A stretch of 64,000 bases of DNA, from positions 372,001 through 436,000 of the forward strand of contig CAVRHR010000004.1 in the NCBI GenBank assembly GCA_963721005.1, given 5' to 3'. The stretch's first letter is position 1; every line of letters starts with the position of its first letter. A program made the position numbers and the translations under genes. The notes below the pieces were generated by a model. It did no database searches. It saw nothing but the letters and a program-made list of their open reading frames with translations, and was not told the origin of the DNA. Source of the DNA: VAZQ01 sp963721005 (GTDB lineage Bacteria > Pseudomonadota > Alphaproteobacteria > Rhizobiales > Xanthobacteraceae). Shown here piece after piece: positions 1 to 9,300 of this stretch.

Positions 1-2
1 TG

Positions 3-53
3 GTGATGCTGGCCCAGCTCGTGGGCAAGCGGTTCGGCATAGCGGAGGCGTGA
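3..53 (+). CDS. C-terminal end of an upstream gene, probably an ABC permease (partial)
   Basis: An open frame enters from the window edge and ends at a TGA at 51-53. The 16 visible residues finish with KRFGIAEA and are too few to assign a family. The following gene, 54 bases on, is an ABC ATPase of the Fe3+/polyamine class, whose usual upstream neighbour is a membrane permease, so a permease C-terminus is an inference from position only. Confidence 0.35.
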   Translation: MMLAQLVGKRFGIAEA

Positions 54-107
54 GCAGGCCAACCTCCACCCATTCCCTCCGGCTTGCCGGGAGGGCGGGG
101 AAGGGGG

Positions 108-1340
108 ATGCCAGAAGGGACGGGGACGAACGTGCTGAGCGTCAGATCATTGTTTACCGAATACCCGGGCGAGCGCGGGACCGTGGTCAAGGCGGCGCAG
201 GACGTCAGCTTCGAGGTGCCGGAGGGCAAGCTGTTCACGCTGCTCGGGCCCTCGGGCTGCGGCAAGACCACGACCTTGCGCTCGATCGCCGGGCTGGAAC
301 GGCCCACCTCGGGCGAGATCGAGGTCGCCGGCAAGGTGATATATTCCTCCGCCAAGGGGGTTTTCGTCGCACCCAACAAGCGCAATTTCGGCATGGTGTT
401 CCAGTCCTACGCCATCTGGCCGCACATGAACGTGTTCCAGAACGCGGCCTTCCCGCTCCAGGTCCGCAAGCTGCGCCGCAAGGAGATCGAGGAGCGGGTG
501 ACGCGGGTGCTCCAGGCGGTCCAGCTCGATCATCTGGTGGACCGCGAGGCCACCAAGCTGTCCGGCGGCCAGCAGCAGCGCCTGGCGCTGGCGCGCGCCC
601 TGGTGATGGAGCCGCAGCTGCTCTTGCTCGACGAGCCCCTGTCCAACCTCGACGCCAAGCTGCGCGACGCCATGCGCTCGGAGCTCAAGCGCCTGCAGCG
701 CGAGCTCGGGCTCACCACCGTCTATGTGACCCACGACCAGAGCGAGGCTTTGGCGCTCTCGCACGAGATCGCGGTGATGAACGACGGCCGGGTGGTGCAG
801 GTCGGTACCCCGCGTCAGATCTACGAGCAGCCCTGCAACCAGTTCGTGGCCGATTTCGTCGGCACCACCAATTTCATCGGCGGCGTCGTGACCGCGCTCG
901 ACGACGGCAACGGCCGCTGCCTGGTCAGCTCGGCCATGGGCCCGCTGCGGGTGCAGGCGAGCCAGGGCGTCGCCAAGGACACGGCGGTGACGATCTCGGT
1001 GCGGCCCGAGGATGTCGAGCTGTCCGAGCCGCAGCCGCAGGCTACCGACGGCGCCAATGTGTGCAAGGCGGTGGTCACCGCCAAGGACTTCCTGGGCGAG
1101 CACCTGGATTTCCAGGTCAAGGTCGGCGAGGTGGTGCTGGTGGCGCGCGCGCATCCCTCGCTGCGCACTCCGGTCGGCGATGCGATCTACCTGCGCATGA
1201 AGGCGGACAAATGCGTCGCCATCCCGACCCCGGTGGCCGCTGCCCCGGCGGTCGCGACCTCGGCGGCACCCCTCTCGGCGTCCTCAATGCCGCCGCCGCC
1301 CGTCAACCAACCCCCGGCCAGCGCCGGCCCGCGCGGCTAG
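108..1340 (+). CDS. ABC transporter ATP-binding protein (Fe3+/spermidine/putrescine class)
   Basis: ATPase subunit of an importer, 410 residues, energising uptake at the inner face of the cytoplasmic membrane. Walker A GPSGCGKTTT lies near residues 47-56, the signature LSGGQQQR near 150, Walker B LLLLDEP near 170 and the H-loop THDQ near 205. A TOBE-like region follows from about 270, and the last 40 residues are an Ala/Pro-rich tail not typical of the family. ATG at 108 is chosen because a purine-rich GGGGAAGGGGG stretch sits directly upstream; a TTG at 84 would add eight residues. Upstream lies the end of a likely permease and downstream a bicupin gene. Substrate cannot be read from sequence; a binding protein lies 2.1 kb downstream at 3487. 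It resembles the ATPase at 16335. Confidence 0.93.
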   Translation: MPEGTGTNVLSVRSLFTEYPGERGTVVKAAQDVSFEVPEGKLFTLLGPSGCGKTTTLRSIAGLERPTSGEIEVAGKVIYSSAKGVFVAPNKRNFGMVFQSYAIWPHMNVFQNAAFPLQVRKLRRKEIEERVTRVLQAVQLDHLVDREATKLSGGQQQRLALARALVMEPQLLLLDEPLSNLDAKLRDAMRSELKRLQRELGLTTVYVTHDQSEALALSHEIAVMNDGRVVQVGTPRQIYEQPCNQFVADFVGTTNFIGGVVTALDDGNGRCLVSSAMGPLRVQASQGVAKDTAVTISVRPEDVELSEPQPQATDGANVCKAVVTAKDFLGEHLDFQVKVGEVVLVARAHPSLRTPVGDAIYLRMKADKCVAIPTPVAAAPAVATSAAPLSASSMPPPPVNQPPASAGPRG

Positions 1341-1491
1341 GATGCCGCAGGCCTGACGAATTCCGGTTTTCCGGCCTGAAAGGCCCCTATATAAGGAATT
1401 CATTCATAGAACAGCCGGTATCCGGTTTTGCATCCGGAAGCGCCGTCCGTTAAGCAAAGCCAACCGACCGCAAGACCGCAAGGAGATCTGC
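1341..1491. promoter_or_regulatory. Leader region of the bicupin gene with a possible promoter
   Basis: This 151-base gap is AT-richer than its flanks. TATATA occurs at 1388-1393 and could be a -10 element, but no good -35 sits at the right distance. The nonamer TCCGGTTTT occurs twice (1362-1370 and 1421-1429), a possible pair of regulator half-sites. An AAGGAG ribosome-binding site lies just before the ATG at 1492. Promoter and operator assignments are inference. Confidence 0.3.
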
Positions 1492-2616
1492 ATGGCCAAG
1501 AACGCCCTCGTATCGGAAGACCTGGCGAAGAAGTTCGCCACGGAGAAAGAGACGCCCTACACGCGCTGGATCAAGAACGAGGGGCTCGAGATCATCCCGG
1601 CTCTTTATGTGAAGAACTTGCGCACCGTGGAGCTCAAGCCCTGGGCCCGGCGCGGCGGCAATGCGGTGTTCGTCAATCACGACGCCTCGCGCATCTCCAA
1701 CGACAGCTATGTGATGGAGATCCCGCCCGGCAAGAAGCTCGAGCCGCACCGGCAGCTGTTCGAGGAGATGGTCCTCATTCTCGACGGCCGCGGCTCGACC
1801 ACCGTGTGGAACGGCGAAGGCAAGCGCATCACCTTCGAATGGAAGGCGGGCTCGCTGTTCGCCATTCCGCTCAACACCTGGCACCAGCATTTCAACGGCT
1901 CCGGCAAGGAGCCGGCGCGCTACGTTTCGGTCACCAATGCGCCGCCGGTGATCAACCTCTACGAGGACATCGACTATGTCTTCGGCTGCGATCACGACTT
2001 CAAGAGCCGCTTCAACGGCGAGCCGGATTATTTCAGCGCCAAGGGCGAGCAGCAGGGCCTCTTGCTGCAGACCAACTTCGTGGCCGACGCCATCAACCTG
2101 CCGCTGATCAGCGCCAAGGAGCGCGGCGCCGGCGGCGGCCATATCCGCTTCAGCATGGCCAAGGGCTCGATGAACAGCCACATCTCGCAGTTCCCGGTCG
2201 GCACCTACAAGAAGGGCCATGCCCATGGTCCGGGCGCCTATGTGATCATCCTCTCGGGCGAGGGTTATTCGTTAATGTGGCCGGAAGGCGAGGAGCCGCA
2301 GCGCTACGATTGGGAGGTCGGCACGCTGATCGTTCCGCCCAATATGTGGTTCCACCAGCACTTCAATTCCGGCACCACGCCGGCCCGCTACCTGGCGCTC
2401 AAGCACGAGGTGGTGTCGATCCGCAATGCTCAAGGCGTGCCCAAGGCGTGGATCAGCCGCCGGGTGGGCGGTGACCAGATCGACTACGCGGACGAGAAGC
2501 CGTTCGTGCGCAAGATTTTCACCGACGAGCTCGCCAAGCACGGCCTCACCCCGCGCATGGACCAGGCCTACACCCAGGAGCTCGCCGACCTGCCGCCGCT
2601 CGCTAAGTCGGCGTAA
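1492..2616 (+). CDS. Bicupin-domain protein
   Basis: A 374-residue cytoplasmic protein with two cupin barrels. The first has its metal-binding type motif around residues 80-130 (EPHRQLFEEM followed by NTWHQHF), the second around 240-290 (KGHAHGPGAY followed by MWFHQHF). Both keep His/Glu positions expected of a metal-binding cupin, so a dioxygenase or isomerase activity is possible; overall shape recalls gentisate-type bicupin dioxygenases, but length and motifs do not allow a named reaction. A strong AAGGAG site precedes the ATG, and a perfect rho-independent terminator follows 26 bases after the stop. Placement behind an ABC ATPase suggests a role in using the imported compound (inference). 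Confidence 0.85.
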   Translation: MAKNALVSEDLAKKFATEKETPYTRWIKNEGLEIIPALYVKNLRTVELKPWARRGGNAVFVNHDASRISNDSYVMEIPPGKKLEPHRQLFEEMVLILDGRGSTTVWNGEGKRITFEWKAGSLFAIPLNTWHQHFNGSGKEPARYVSVTNAPPVINLYEDIDYVFGCDHDFKSRFNGEPDYFSAKGEQQGLLLQTNFVADAINLPLISAKERGAGGGHIRFSMAKGSMNSHISQFPVGTYKKGHAHGPGAYVIILSGEGYSLMWPEGEEPQRYDWEVGTLIVPPNMWFHQHFNSGTTPARYLALKHEVVSIRNAQGVPKAWISRRVGGDQIDYADEKPFVRKIFTDELAKHGLTPRMDQAYTQELADLPPLAKSA

Positions 2617-2642
2617 CGGCCCAAGGCTGAATTTCCGACGAT

Positions 2643-2674
2643 GCGGCGCCGGCACAACCGGCGCCGCTTTTTTT
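2643..2674 (+). terminator. Rho-independent terminator after the bicupin gene
   Basis: A perfect 10-base stem (GCGGCGCCGG at 2643-2652 with its complement at 2658-2667), a five-base loop and a run of seven T at 2668-2674. This is the clearest intrinsic terminator in the window and insulates the downstream toxin-antitoxin promoter. Confidence 0.93.
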
Positions 2675-2689
2675 GACCTCAGTCGAACA

Positions 2690-2718
2690 TTGGCAAACTT
2701 TGCCAAGACGGCTATATT
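2690..2718 (+). promoter_or_regulatory. Sigma70-type promoter overlapped by a palindromic operator for the ParDE pair
   Basis: TTGGCA at 2690-2695 and TATATT at 2713-2718 are separated by 17 bases, the ideal sigma70 spacing. The -35 box lies inside a perfect 8-1-8 palindrome (TTGGCAAA, C, TTTGCCAA; 2690-2706). An operator covering the -35 box directly upstream of a ribbon-helix-helix antitoxin is the usual arrangement for autoregulated type II modules; binding by this ParD is inferred. Confidence 0.75.
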
Positions 2719-2740
2719 CCGCGAGAGCACGGAGAATGAA

Positions 2741-3022
2741 ATGCCGACACGGAATATCAGTCTGACGCCCGAGCAGGACGCGTTTGTGGAGAGTGTCGTC
2801 CGCGCGGGCGAGTATCAGAATGCGAGCGAGGCCGTTCGCGACGCGCTCCGCGCGCTCCGGCAACGCCGGCGAGAGGATGCCCTGAAGCTGAAGGTGCTTC
2901 GCCAGCAGATTCGGGCCGGCATGGAGGAGCTCGACAGGGGGGACTTCATCGAAGTCGAGGCAGGGGACCTGGAAGGCTACCTCGATGGGCTGGCCGTCGC
3001 ACCAAGTGCACCCGCCCGCTGA
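2741..3022 (+). CDS. parD: Type II antitoxin, ParD/CopG family
   Basis: A 93-residue antitoxin. The N-terminal ribbon-helix-helix (strand RNISLTPEQ, then helices through the EYQNASEAVRDALRAL segment, residues 4-45) would bind the palindromic operator upstream, and the charged C-terminal half (about 46-93) would wrap the toxin. GGAG lies 7 bases before the ATG at 2741. The toxin gene starts 6 bases after the stop, so the two are co-transcribed. Length and motif order are typical of the family. Confidence 0.9.
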   Translation: MPTRNISLTPEQDAFVESVVRAGEYQNASEAVRDALRALRQRRREDALKLKVLRQQIRAGMEELDRGDFIEVEAGDLEGYLDGLAVAPSAPAR

Positions 3023-3028
3023 AATGCC

Positions 3029-3388
3029 GTGGCACGCTTCCGATTATCCCGGCTGGCCCAGTCCGATCTCGCCCACATTCTTGCCACCAGCGCCAGCCGG
3101 TGGGGACCCGAAGCCAGACGGCGCTACTCTGCGCTTCTCAACATTGCGATGCTCGAAGTCGCAGATAATCCGGACAGTCTCACGGCACGGGACCGTGCCG
3201 ATCTCGCGCGTGGCATCCGCGCGTTTCATCTCCGGCACGCACGCGCGGATGACCCTGAGGCGAAGGTGAGCCGGCCGGTGCACATTATCTACTACCGATC
3301 TATCCGGCCTGGCGTGATCGAGATTGTTCGGGTGTTGCACGAGCGGATGGAGCCGGCGCGCCATATCGGCGGAAGTCATCGGGATTGA
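3029..3388 (+). CDS. parE: Type II toxin, RelE/ParE family
   Basis: A 119-residue ParE-like toxin starting at GTG 3029, six bases after the antitoxin. The pattern RLSRLAQSDLAHI at the start, RADLARGIRAFHLRHARA in the middle and IIYYRS...IEIVRVLHERME at the end matches the ParE fold. Characterised ParE proteins poison DNA gyrase; the target here is not shown. It is about 15-20 residues longer than many homologues because of a C-terminal tail after HERMEPARH. Co-transcribed with the antitoxin. Confidence 0.9.
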   Translation: MARFRLSRLAQSDLAHILATSASRWGPEARRRYSALLNIAMLEVADNPDSLTARDRADLARGIRAFHLRHARADDPEAKVSRPVHIIYYRSIRPGVIEIVRVLHERMEPARHIGGSHRD

Positions 3389-3486
3389 ATCTTCAAATCG
3401 GTGGACCTTGGTGTGGATGGCGTGAGGTGACGCGGCGCGCCTCGCTTGCAAACGGTCGAGCTTCGGATCATGCTTTCCATACCGCA

Positions 3487-4599
3487 ATGCGGAGGAATGC
3501 GCCGTTGGTTCAACGGAACGCCCATTCACCGACGCTCGGCCTTTCCCGCGCCGTCTCGTCGGCCTGTCGATCCACCCTGATCGCGGTCATTATCGCGGCG
3601 CCGCTCTGGACCACCCCGGCCCGCGCACAGGGCACGAGCCTCGCCGAGCTCGCCATGTATGCCGGGCCGGACCGCACCGCGCGGCTGATCGCGGGCGCCA
3701 AGCGCGAGGGCATGGTCAGCGTCTATTCGTCGCTGACCGTCGACGACATGAAGGTGTTCGGCGGCGCCTTCGAGAAGAAATACGGCATCAAGCTGCAACT
3801 CTGGCGGTCGAGCTCGGAGGACATCCTGCAGCGCGCCGTGGTTGAGACCCGCGGCGGCCGCTTCGAGGTCGATGCGATCGAGACCAGCGCGGCCGAGATG
3901 GAGTCGCTGCATCGCGAGCAGCTGCTGCAGGAGGTGAAGTCGCCCCATATCGCGGATTTGAGCCCGGCGGCGCTGCTGCCCCATCGCGAATGGATCGGCG
4001 ATCGGCTCAATCTCATCACCACCGCCTACAATACCGACCTGATCAAACCGGCGGCGCTGCCGAAAACCTACGACGACCTGATCGATCCGAGTTGGAAGGG
4101 CAAGCTCGGCATCGAGGCCGACGACTCGATCTGGTTCGGCGCCCTGGTCACGGCACTGGGCGAGGCGCGGGGGCTCGAGCTGTTCCGCAACATCGCGCGC
4201 ACCAACGGCCTGTCGCTGCGCAAGGGCCACACGCTGCTCGCCAACTTGGTGGTGTCGGGCGAGGTGCCGTTCAACCTCACCGCCTATCAATACAAGGCCG
4301 AGCAGCTCAAGAAGAGCGGCGCCCCGATCCAATGGTATGTGGTGCCGCCCGGCATCGCCCGTTTCCTCGGCACCGGCGTGTTGCGGCGCGCCCCGCATCC
4401 CCATGCCGCCATCCTGTTCCTGGACTTCATGCTGTCGGACGCACAACGGTTGCTGCTGGACCGCGACTTCACGCCCACCAACATGAAGGTCAAGCCGCTG
4501 GAAATCCCCTTCAAGGTGATCGACCCGGCCCTGATGCTGGATGAAGCCGACAAGTGGTCGAAGCTCTACGATCAGATCGTGGTCAAGCAGGGCCGGTAG
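3487..4599 (+). CDS. ABC transporter substrate-binding protein (periplasmic, Fe3+-type family)
   Basis: Periplasmic solute-binding protein, about 370 residues from the ATG at 3487. A signal peptide with a hydrophobic core (STLIAVIIAAPLW) ends at ARA|Q near residue 47. The mature part has the bacterial extracellular solute-binding fold used for Fe3+ and similar ligands (early GMVSVYSSLT strand, later LPKTYDDLIDPSWKGKL hinge segment). Ligand is unknown; a tyrosine-rich iron site was not identified. The frame is open back to 3385, but the upstream residues do not look like part of a secreted protein. It may serve the ATPase at 108 or the permease/ATPase pair at 14592; no permease is adjacent. 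A hairpin repeat follows the stop. Confidence 0.85.
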   Translation: MRRNAPLVQRNAHSPTLGLSRAVSSACRSTLIAVIIAAPLWTTPARAQGTSLAELAMYAGPDRTARLIAGAKREGMVSVYSSLTVDDMKVFGGAFEKKYGIKLQLWRSSSEDILQRAVVETRGGRFEVDAIETSAAEMESLHREQLLQEVKSPHIADLSPAALLPHREWIGDRLNLITTAYNTDLIKPAALPKTYDDLIDPSWKGKLGIEADDSIWFGALVTALGEARGLELFRNIARTNGLSLRKGHTLLANLVVSGEVPFNLTAYQYKAEQLKKSGAPIQWYVVPPGIARFLGTGVLRRAPHPHAAILFLDFMLSDAQRLLLDRDFTPTNMKVKPLEIPFKVIDPALMLDEADKWSKLYDQIVVKQGR

Positions 4600-4650
4600 A
4601 GCATGATCCCGAAAAGTTGTAGACTTTTCGGATAGGATTATGCGCACGTC
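4600..4650. repeat. Dispersed hairpin repeat, copy 1
   Basis: Starting right after the stop of the binding-protein gene, this element has a perfect 8-base stem (CGAAAAGT at 4610-4617, ACTTTTCG at 4623-4630) and then a tail ending TATGCGCACG. A second copy with the same order sits at 22387-22437, also directly after a stop codon. It may act as a transcript-end hairpin. Confidence 0.75.
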
Positions 4651-4712
4651 AAATGTTTTGAGCGCTATCCGATTCAATCTGATCGGACGGCGCTCCCGCC
4701 GGCGCTTCGGGT

Positions 4713-5285
4713 TCACTGACGCTGCCGCCACTTCAAGAATTCCTGGAACAGCGCGTCGCGCTCGTCTGGCTTGGGCGGAGCGGCCTGATCGTCGGTATGC
4801 GGGGCGGGCGGCCGGACGGGCGCCGGCCGGCGCGGCTTGGGGGCGAGCGAGGCTTCCGCGATCGGCCGGCGCACGACGCGCGATTGCCGGCCCGGTGCGC
4901 CGTCGTCGCTGCGGGCGTCGTCCGCACGGTTGGGCTGCATGATGCGCGGGTCGCCGGTGTTGGGGTCCGCCTGCGCGGTCGATCCGGTGAAGCCCAGCGA
5001 GGAGAAGAAGGAGCCGAATGTCGGTTGCGGTTGCGGCGGCTCGGCTGGCTGCGGCACCGTTTCGGCAGCGGGCGCCCGCGCGGTCGCCTCCACCAGATAC
5101 CAGCACTTGCGGTCGGTGGCGCGGTCGAGATGGAAATACCAATGGCCTCCAGGGCCCGGTTGGCGGTTCGGTGCCGTCAGGCAATCATCGGCAGCGCGCG
5201 CAGCCTGGTTGGTGCCGAGCATGACCGCGGCGACCAACAGGCCGGCGCAGGCCGCGTTGATAGGCGAGTTGACGCGTATCGACAT
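4713..5285 (-). CDS. Small secreted protein of unknown function
   Basis: A 190-residue exported protein. The signal peptide (hydrophobic ACAGLLVAAVMLGTN, cleavage after ARA near residue 32) is followed by a short ordered domain with DDCLTAPN, HWYFHLDR and RKCWYL (residues 33-65). The two Cys could form a disulphide. The rest is low-complexity, Pro/Ala/Arg-rich and ends KWRQRQ. The HWYFHLDR / RKCWYL core is seen in small secreted proteins of Bradyrhizobium relatives, with no known function. A GGGGGGAG site precedes the ATG at 5285. Confidence 0.75.
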   Translation of the reverse strand: MSIRVNSPINAACAGLLVAAVMLGTNQAARAADDCLTAPNRQPGPGGHWYFHLDRATDRKCWYLVEATARAPAAETVPQPAEPPQPQPTFGSFFSSLGFTGSTAQADPNTGDPRIMQPNRADDARSDDGAPGRQSRVVRRPIAEASLAPKPRRPAPVRPPAPHTDDQAAPPKPDERDALFQEFLKWRQRQ

Positions 5286-5444
5286 CGGGCTCCCCCCTGA
5301 AGTGAGCCCCTATGTTCGAATCCCGTTCGTGCGATTATTTGGCGGCATTAAGCTGCAAGTTTGGCAAGCCAAGGCAAGCTTGCCTCAATTCAACGGAATC
5401 GGCATGGCCATTGCCAGAGTGGTTTCACCCGCCCTAGCATTTCT

Positions 5445-5510
5445 GCATTTTCGGACGGAAAACCGGATTCCACCCTCGCCTTCGCGAGGGCATGCTTTTC
5501 CTGAAAATGC
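5445..5510. repeat. Nested palindromic intergenic element
   Basis: The outer arms GCATTTTC (5445-5452) and GAAAATGC (5503-5510) enclose an inner perfect stem CCCTCGC (5473-5479) / GCGAGGG (5484-5490). It lies immediately 3' of the VOC gene on the minus strand. The layout is like REP/BIME-type elements; no T run follows the inner stem, so a classical terminator is unlikely. Confidence 0.6.
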
Positions 5511-5511
5511 T

Positions 5512-6285
5512 TTAGGCGCGCTTGCCCAGCAGCGCGAACATCGCGCCCTGCGGATCGAGCGCCTGTGCGATCCACATGTCGCCCGGTACCTGCATGGGTC
5601 CGTTGGTGATCTGCCCGCCGCCCGCCTTGGTGCGCTCGATGGCGGCGTCGATGTCGCTGACGTTGAAGTAATATGCCCAGGCCGGCATCGGCATCTGGGC
5701 CGGCTTGTTCATCATGCCGCCGATGGCAAGATCGCCGTGCGCGAACAGCTGGTAGGTCCCCATCTCGCCCATCGGCATGGCTTGATCTTTGCGCCAGCCG
5801 AACATCTCGCTGTAGAACGCGAAGGCCTTCTCCCAGTCGGCGGCGTAAAGCTCGTTCCAGCCCACAAGGCCCGGCGTGCCCGGCGCCGGCGGCGCGCTCG
5901 GCATCGGATTCGCGGTCTTGAACAGCGCCAGCATGGTGCGTTGCGGGTCGCCGATGATCGCGAAGCGCCCCACCATCGGAATGTCGGCCGGCGGCCGATA
6001 CACGACGCCGCCGAGCTGCTTCGCCTTCTCGGTCGCGGCGTCCACGTCGTCGACTCCCACATAACCGACCCACATCGGCCGCGCGCCCTGCTGCTTGGCC
6101 TCCTCCGGCACGCGCATCAGGCCGCAGACCGGAGTCTCGCCGGCCTTGAGCATCCAGTACTCCATGCCGGGTACCGGCGAGGGCTGCGCGCTCCAGCCGA
6201 CCACGCTGCCATAGAACGCCATGGCGGCGGTCGGGTCGGAGGTCATCAATTCGTGCCAGACGAAAGCGCCGTGAGAAGCGGACAT
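5512..6285 (-). CDS. VOC family protein (two glyoxalase/dioxygenase-type domains)
   Basis: A 257-residue soluble protein with two vicinal-oxygen-chelate modules. Module 1 (about 8-125) begins FVWHELMTSDPTAAMAFY and ends with GDPQRTMLALF; module 2 (about 140-255) begins LVGWNELYAADWEKAFAFY and ends with LDPQGAMFALL. The two repeats align with each other, as in CFP30-like or hydroxylase-type VOC proteins. His and Glu ligands are only partly conserved (E12 and E144-like positions are present), so enzymatic activity is unsure. Stands alone between a palindromic element and the RND operon. Confidence 0.85.
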   Translation of the reverse strand: MSASHGAFVWHELMTSDPTAAMAFYGSVVGWSAQPSPVPGMEYWMLKAGETPVCGLMRVPEEAKQQGARPMWVGYVGVDDVDAATEKAKQLGGVVYRPPADIPMVGRFAIIGDPQRTMLALFKTANPMPSAPPAPGTPGLVGWNELYAADWEKAFAFYSEMFGWRKDQAMPMGEMGTYQLFAHGDLAIGGMMNKPAQMPMPAWAYYFNVSDIDAAIERTKAGGGQITNGPMQVPGDMWIAQALDPQGAMFALLGKRA

Positions 6286-6380
6286 GTGCGCACCTGCTCG
6301 GCTGAGATCACTACCCGGGTAGCGGCCCTGGTGGGCGGGCCGGCGGGCTTCATCTCATATCGGCGGCGCCGACGCCAGCC

Positions 6381-9300
6381 TCAAGCCCGGAACGCCCGCA
6401 CCGCCGCACGGAACCACTGCCGGCGCTCGCGCGGCGCGCGTGCGGCGGTGCGCCGGCGGTGCAGCCGGTCGAGCCAGAGATAAATCACCGGGGTGGTGTA
6501 GAGCGTGAGCGCCTGCGAGACCAGCAAGCCGCCCACGATGGTGATGCCGAGCGGCCGGCGCAGCTCCGAGCCGGGGCCGGTCGCGATCACCAGCGGCAGC
6601 GCGCCGAGCAGCGCCGCCGAGGTGGTCATCATGATCGGGCGAAACCGCGCCAGGCAGGCTTCGTAGATCGCCTGCTTGGGCTCGAGCCCGCGCCCGCGCT
6701 CGCCCTCGAGCGCGAAGTCGACCATCATGATGCCGTTCTTCTTGACGATGCCGATCAGCATGATGATGCCGATGAAGGCGATCAGCGACAGGTCGGTCTT
6801 GAACAGCTGCAGCGCCAGCAGCGCGCCCAGGCCGGCCGACGGCAGCGTCGAGATGATGGTGAGCGGATGGGCGAGGCTCTCGTACAGCACGCCCAGCACG
6901 ATATAGACCGCGATCAGCGCCGCCCCGATCAGCAGCAGCTGCCCGGTCACCGAATCGCGGTAGGCGCGCGCGTCGCCGGCATATTCGGCGTGCATGGTGT
7001 CGGGCACGTGCAGCTCGGCGACCGCCCGGTCGACGGCGCGGGTGGCGTCCTCCAGGAGAACGTCCTCGGCCAGGTTGAAGCTCAGGGTGGCGGCCGGAAA
7101 CTGTCCCTGGTGGTTGATGGTGAGCGGCTGCAGGCCCCGCACCACCTTGGTCACGGCCGACAGCGGCACCTGCGTCCCGTTCGAGCTGTTCACGTAGATG
7201 CGGCTGACGTCGAGCGGATCGCGCTGGTATTGCGGATCGATCTCCATCACCACGCGGTATTGGTTGCGCTGGGTGAACAGCGTGGAGATCTGCCGCTGCC
7301 CGAACGCGTCGTTGAGCGCGCTGTCGATATCCTGGATCTTCACCTTGAGCCGCGCCGCGGCGGTGCGATCGATGATCACATTGGCCTGCAGGCCGCCCGG
7401 TTGCCGGTCGGTGCTCACGTCGGTGATCTCCGGAATGGTCTTGAGCTTGTCCAGCACCTTCGGGGCCCAGGTCACCAGCTCCTGGTAGTCCGGATCCCAG
7501 AGCGTGAACTGGTAGGTCGAATCGGCCGAGCGCGCGCCCGCCCGCACGTCCTGCAGCGCGAACATGAACACGCTGAGCCCCGGGATATTGGCGACCTTCG
7601 GCCGCAGCCGATTGATCACCGCTTCCGCGCTGATGCCGCGCTCCGAAAGCGGCTTGAGACTGATGAACAGGGTACCGCGGTTGACCGAGGAATTGAAGCC
7701 CGAGCTGCCGATCGAGGAGCCGACCCCCGACACCGCCGGATCGGACAGCACGATGTCGGCGGCCTTTTGCTGCAGCACATACATCGATTGGAAGGATATG
7801 TCGGGCGAGGCCTGAGTGCCGCCGAAGATGAGGCCGGTGTCGTCGCGCGGGAAGTAACCCTTGGGCGCAATGTTGTAGAGGTAGGCGGTGAGCCCGAGCG
7901 TCGCCGCCATCACCACCAGCATCAGTTTGCGGCGCTCGAGCACCTGCGCGAGGCTGCGGGCATAGAGTCGCGTCATGCCCCGCAGGAACCGCTCCACCAC
8001 CCGGTCGAACAGCGTGGCGTCGGGGCTCGGCGGCGCGCGCACGAAATGGGCGCAGATCATCGGCGTCACCGACAGCGAGACCGCGGTGGAGATGATGATC
8101 GCGAAAGCCAGCGTCACCGAGAATTCCCGGAACACGCGCCCGACCACGCCGCTCATGAACAGGAGCGGAATGAAGGCCGCGATCAGCGAGATGCTGATCG
8201 AGATCACCGTGAAGCCGATCTGGCGGGCGCCCTCCTGGGCGGCCCGCAGCGGCGACAGGCCCTTCTCGAGATTGCGGAAGCTGTTCTCGATCATCACGAT
8301 GGCGTCGTCGACCACGAAGCCGACCGAGACCACCAGCGCCATCAGCGACAGATTGTCGATCGAGAACCCGGCCGCCCACATCGCCGCGCAGGTGCCGGCG
8401 AGCGCCAGCGGCACCGTGATGCCAGCCGCGATGGTGGCGGCCAGCCGCCGCAGGAACAGGAACACCACCATCATCACCAGCGTGATGGTGATGGCGAGCG
8501 TGATCTGCATGTCGTGGATGCTGGCGCGGATCGTGCTGGTGCGGTTGGACAGCACCGAGACGTCGATGTCCGCCGGGATGTAGCGCTGGATGTCGGGCAG
8601 GATCTCGAAGATGTTGTCGACCGTCTCGATCACGTTGGCGGTGGCGTCCTTGGTGATCACCAGGAGCACCGATGGCTGCTTGTTGTACCAGCCGGCCGAC
8701 AGATTGTTGCGCACCCCCGGCTGGACCGAGGCGACCGCCGACAGCCGCACCACCGTGCCGTTGGCGCTGCGCACCACGATCGGATCGTATTCGCTGGCGG
8801 TCCGCAGCTGATCGTTGATCCCGATGGTGGTGGCGCGCTCGGTGCCTTCGAACACGCCGAGCTGGCCGGCGGCGTTCTCGTTGGCGATGGCGGTGCGCAC
8901 GTCCTCCAGGCCGAGCCCCATGGCGGCGAGCGCCAGCGGATTGACCCGGACCCGGATCGAGGGCTGCTCGGCGCCGTTGACGCTCACCTCGGCGACGCCT
9001 TTGACCTGCGACAGGCGCTGCGCCACCACCGTATCGGCCGCATCGTAGATCGCGCTCGGCGACACCGTCTTCGAGGTCAGCGCCAGGATCAGGATCGGGA
9101 TGGCGGCGGGATTGGATTTGCGGAACGACGGCGTCGACTGCAGGTCGCCCGGCAGGTCGGCGATCGCCGCATTGATGGCGCCCTGCACGTCGCGGGCGGC
9201 GCCGTCGATGTTGCGGGTGAGATCGAACTGGATCGAGATGCGGGTGAGCCCGAGCGAGCTGCGCGAGGTGAGCTCGGTGACGCCGGGAATTTCTCCCAGC

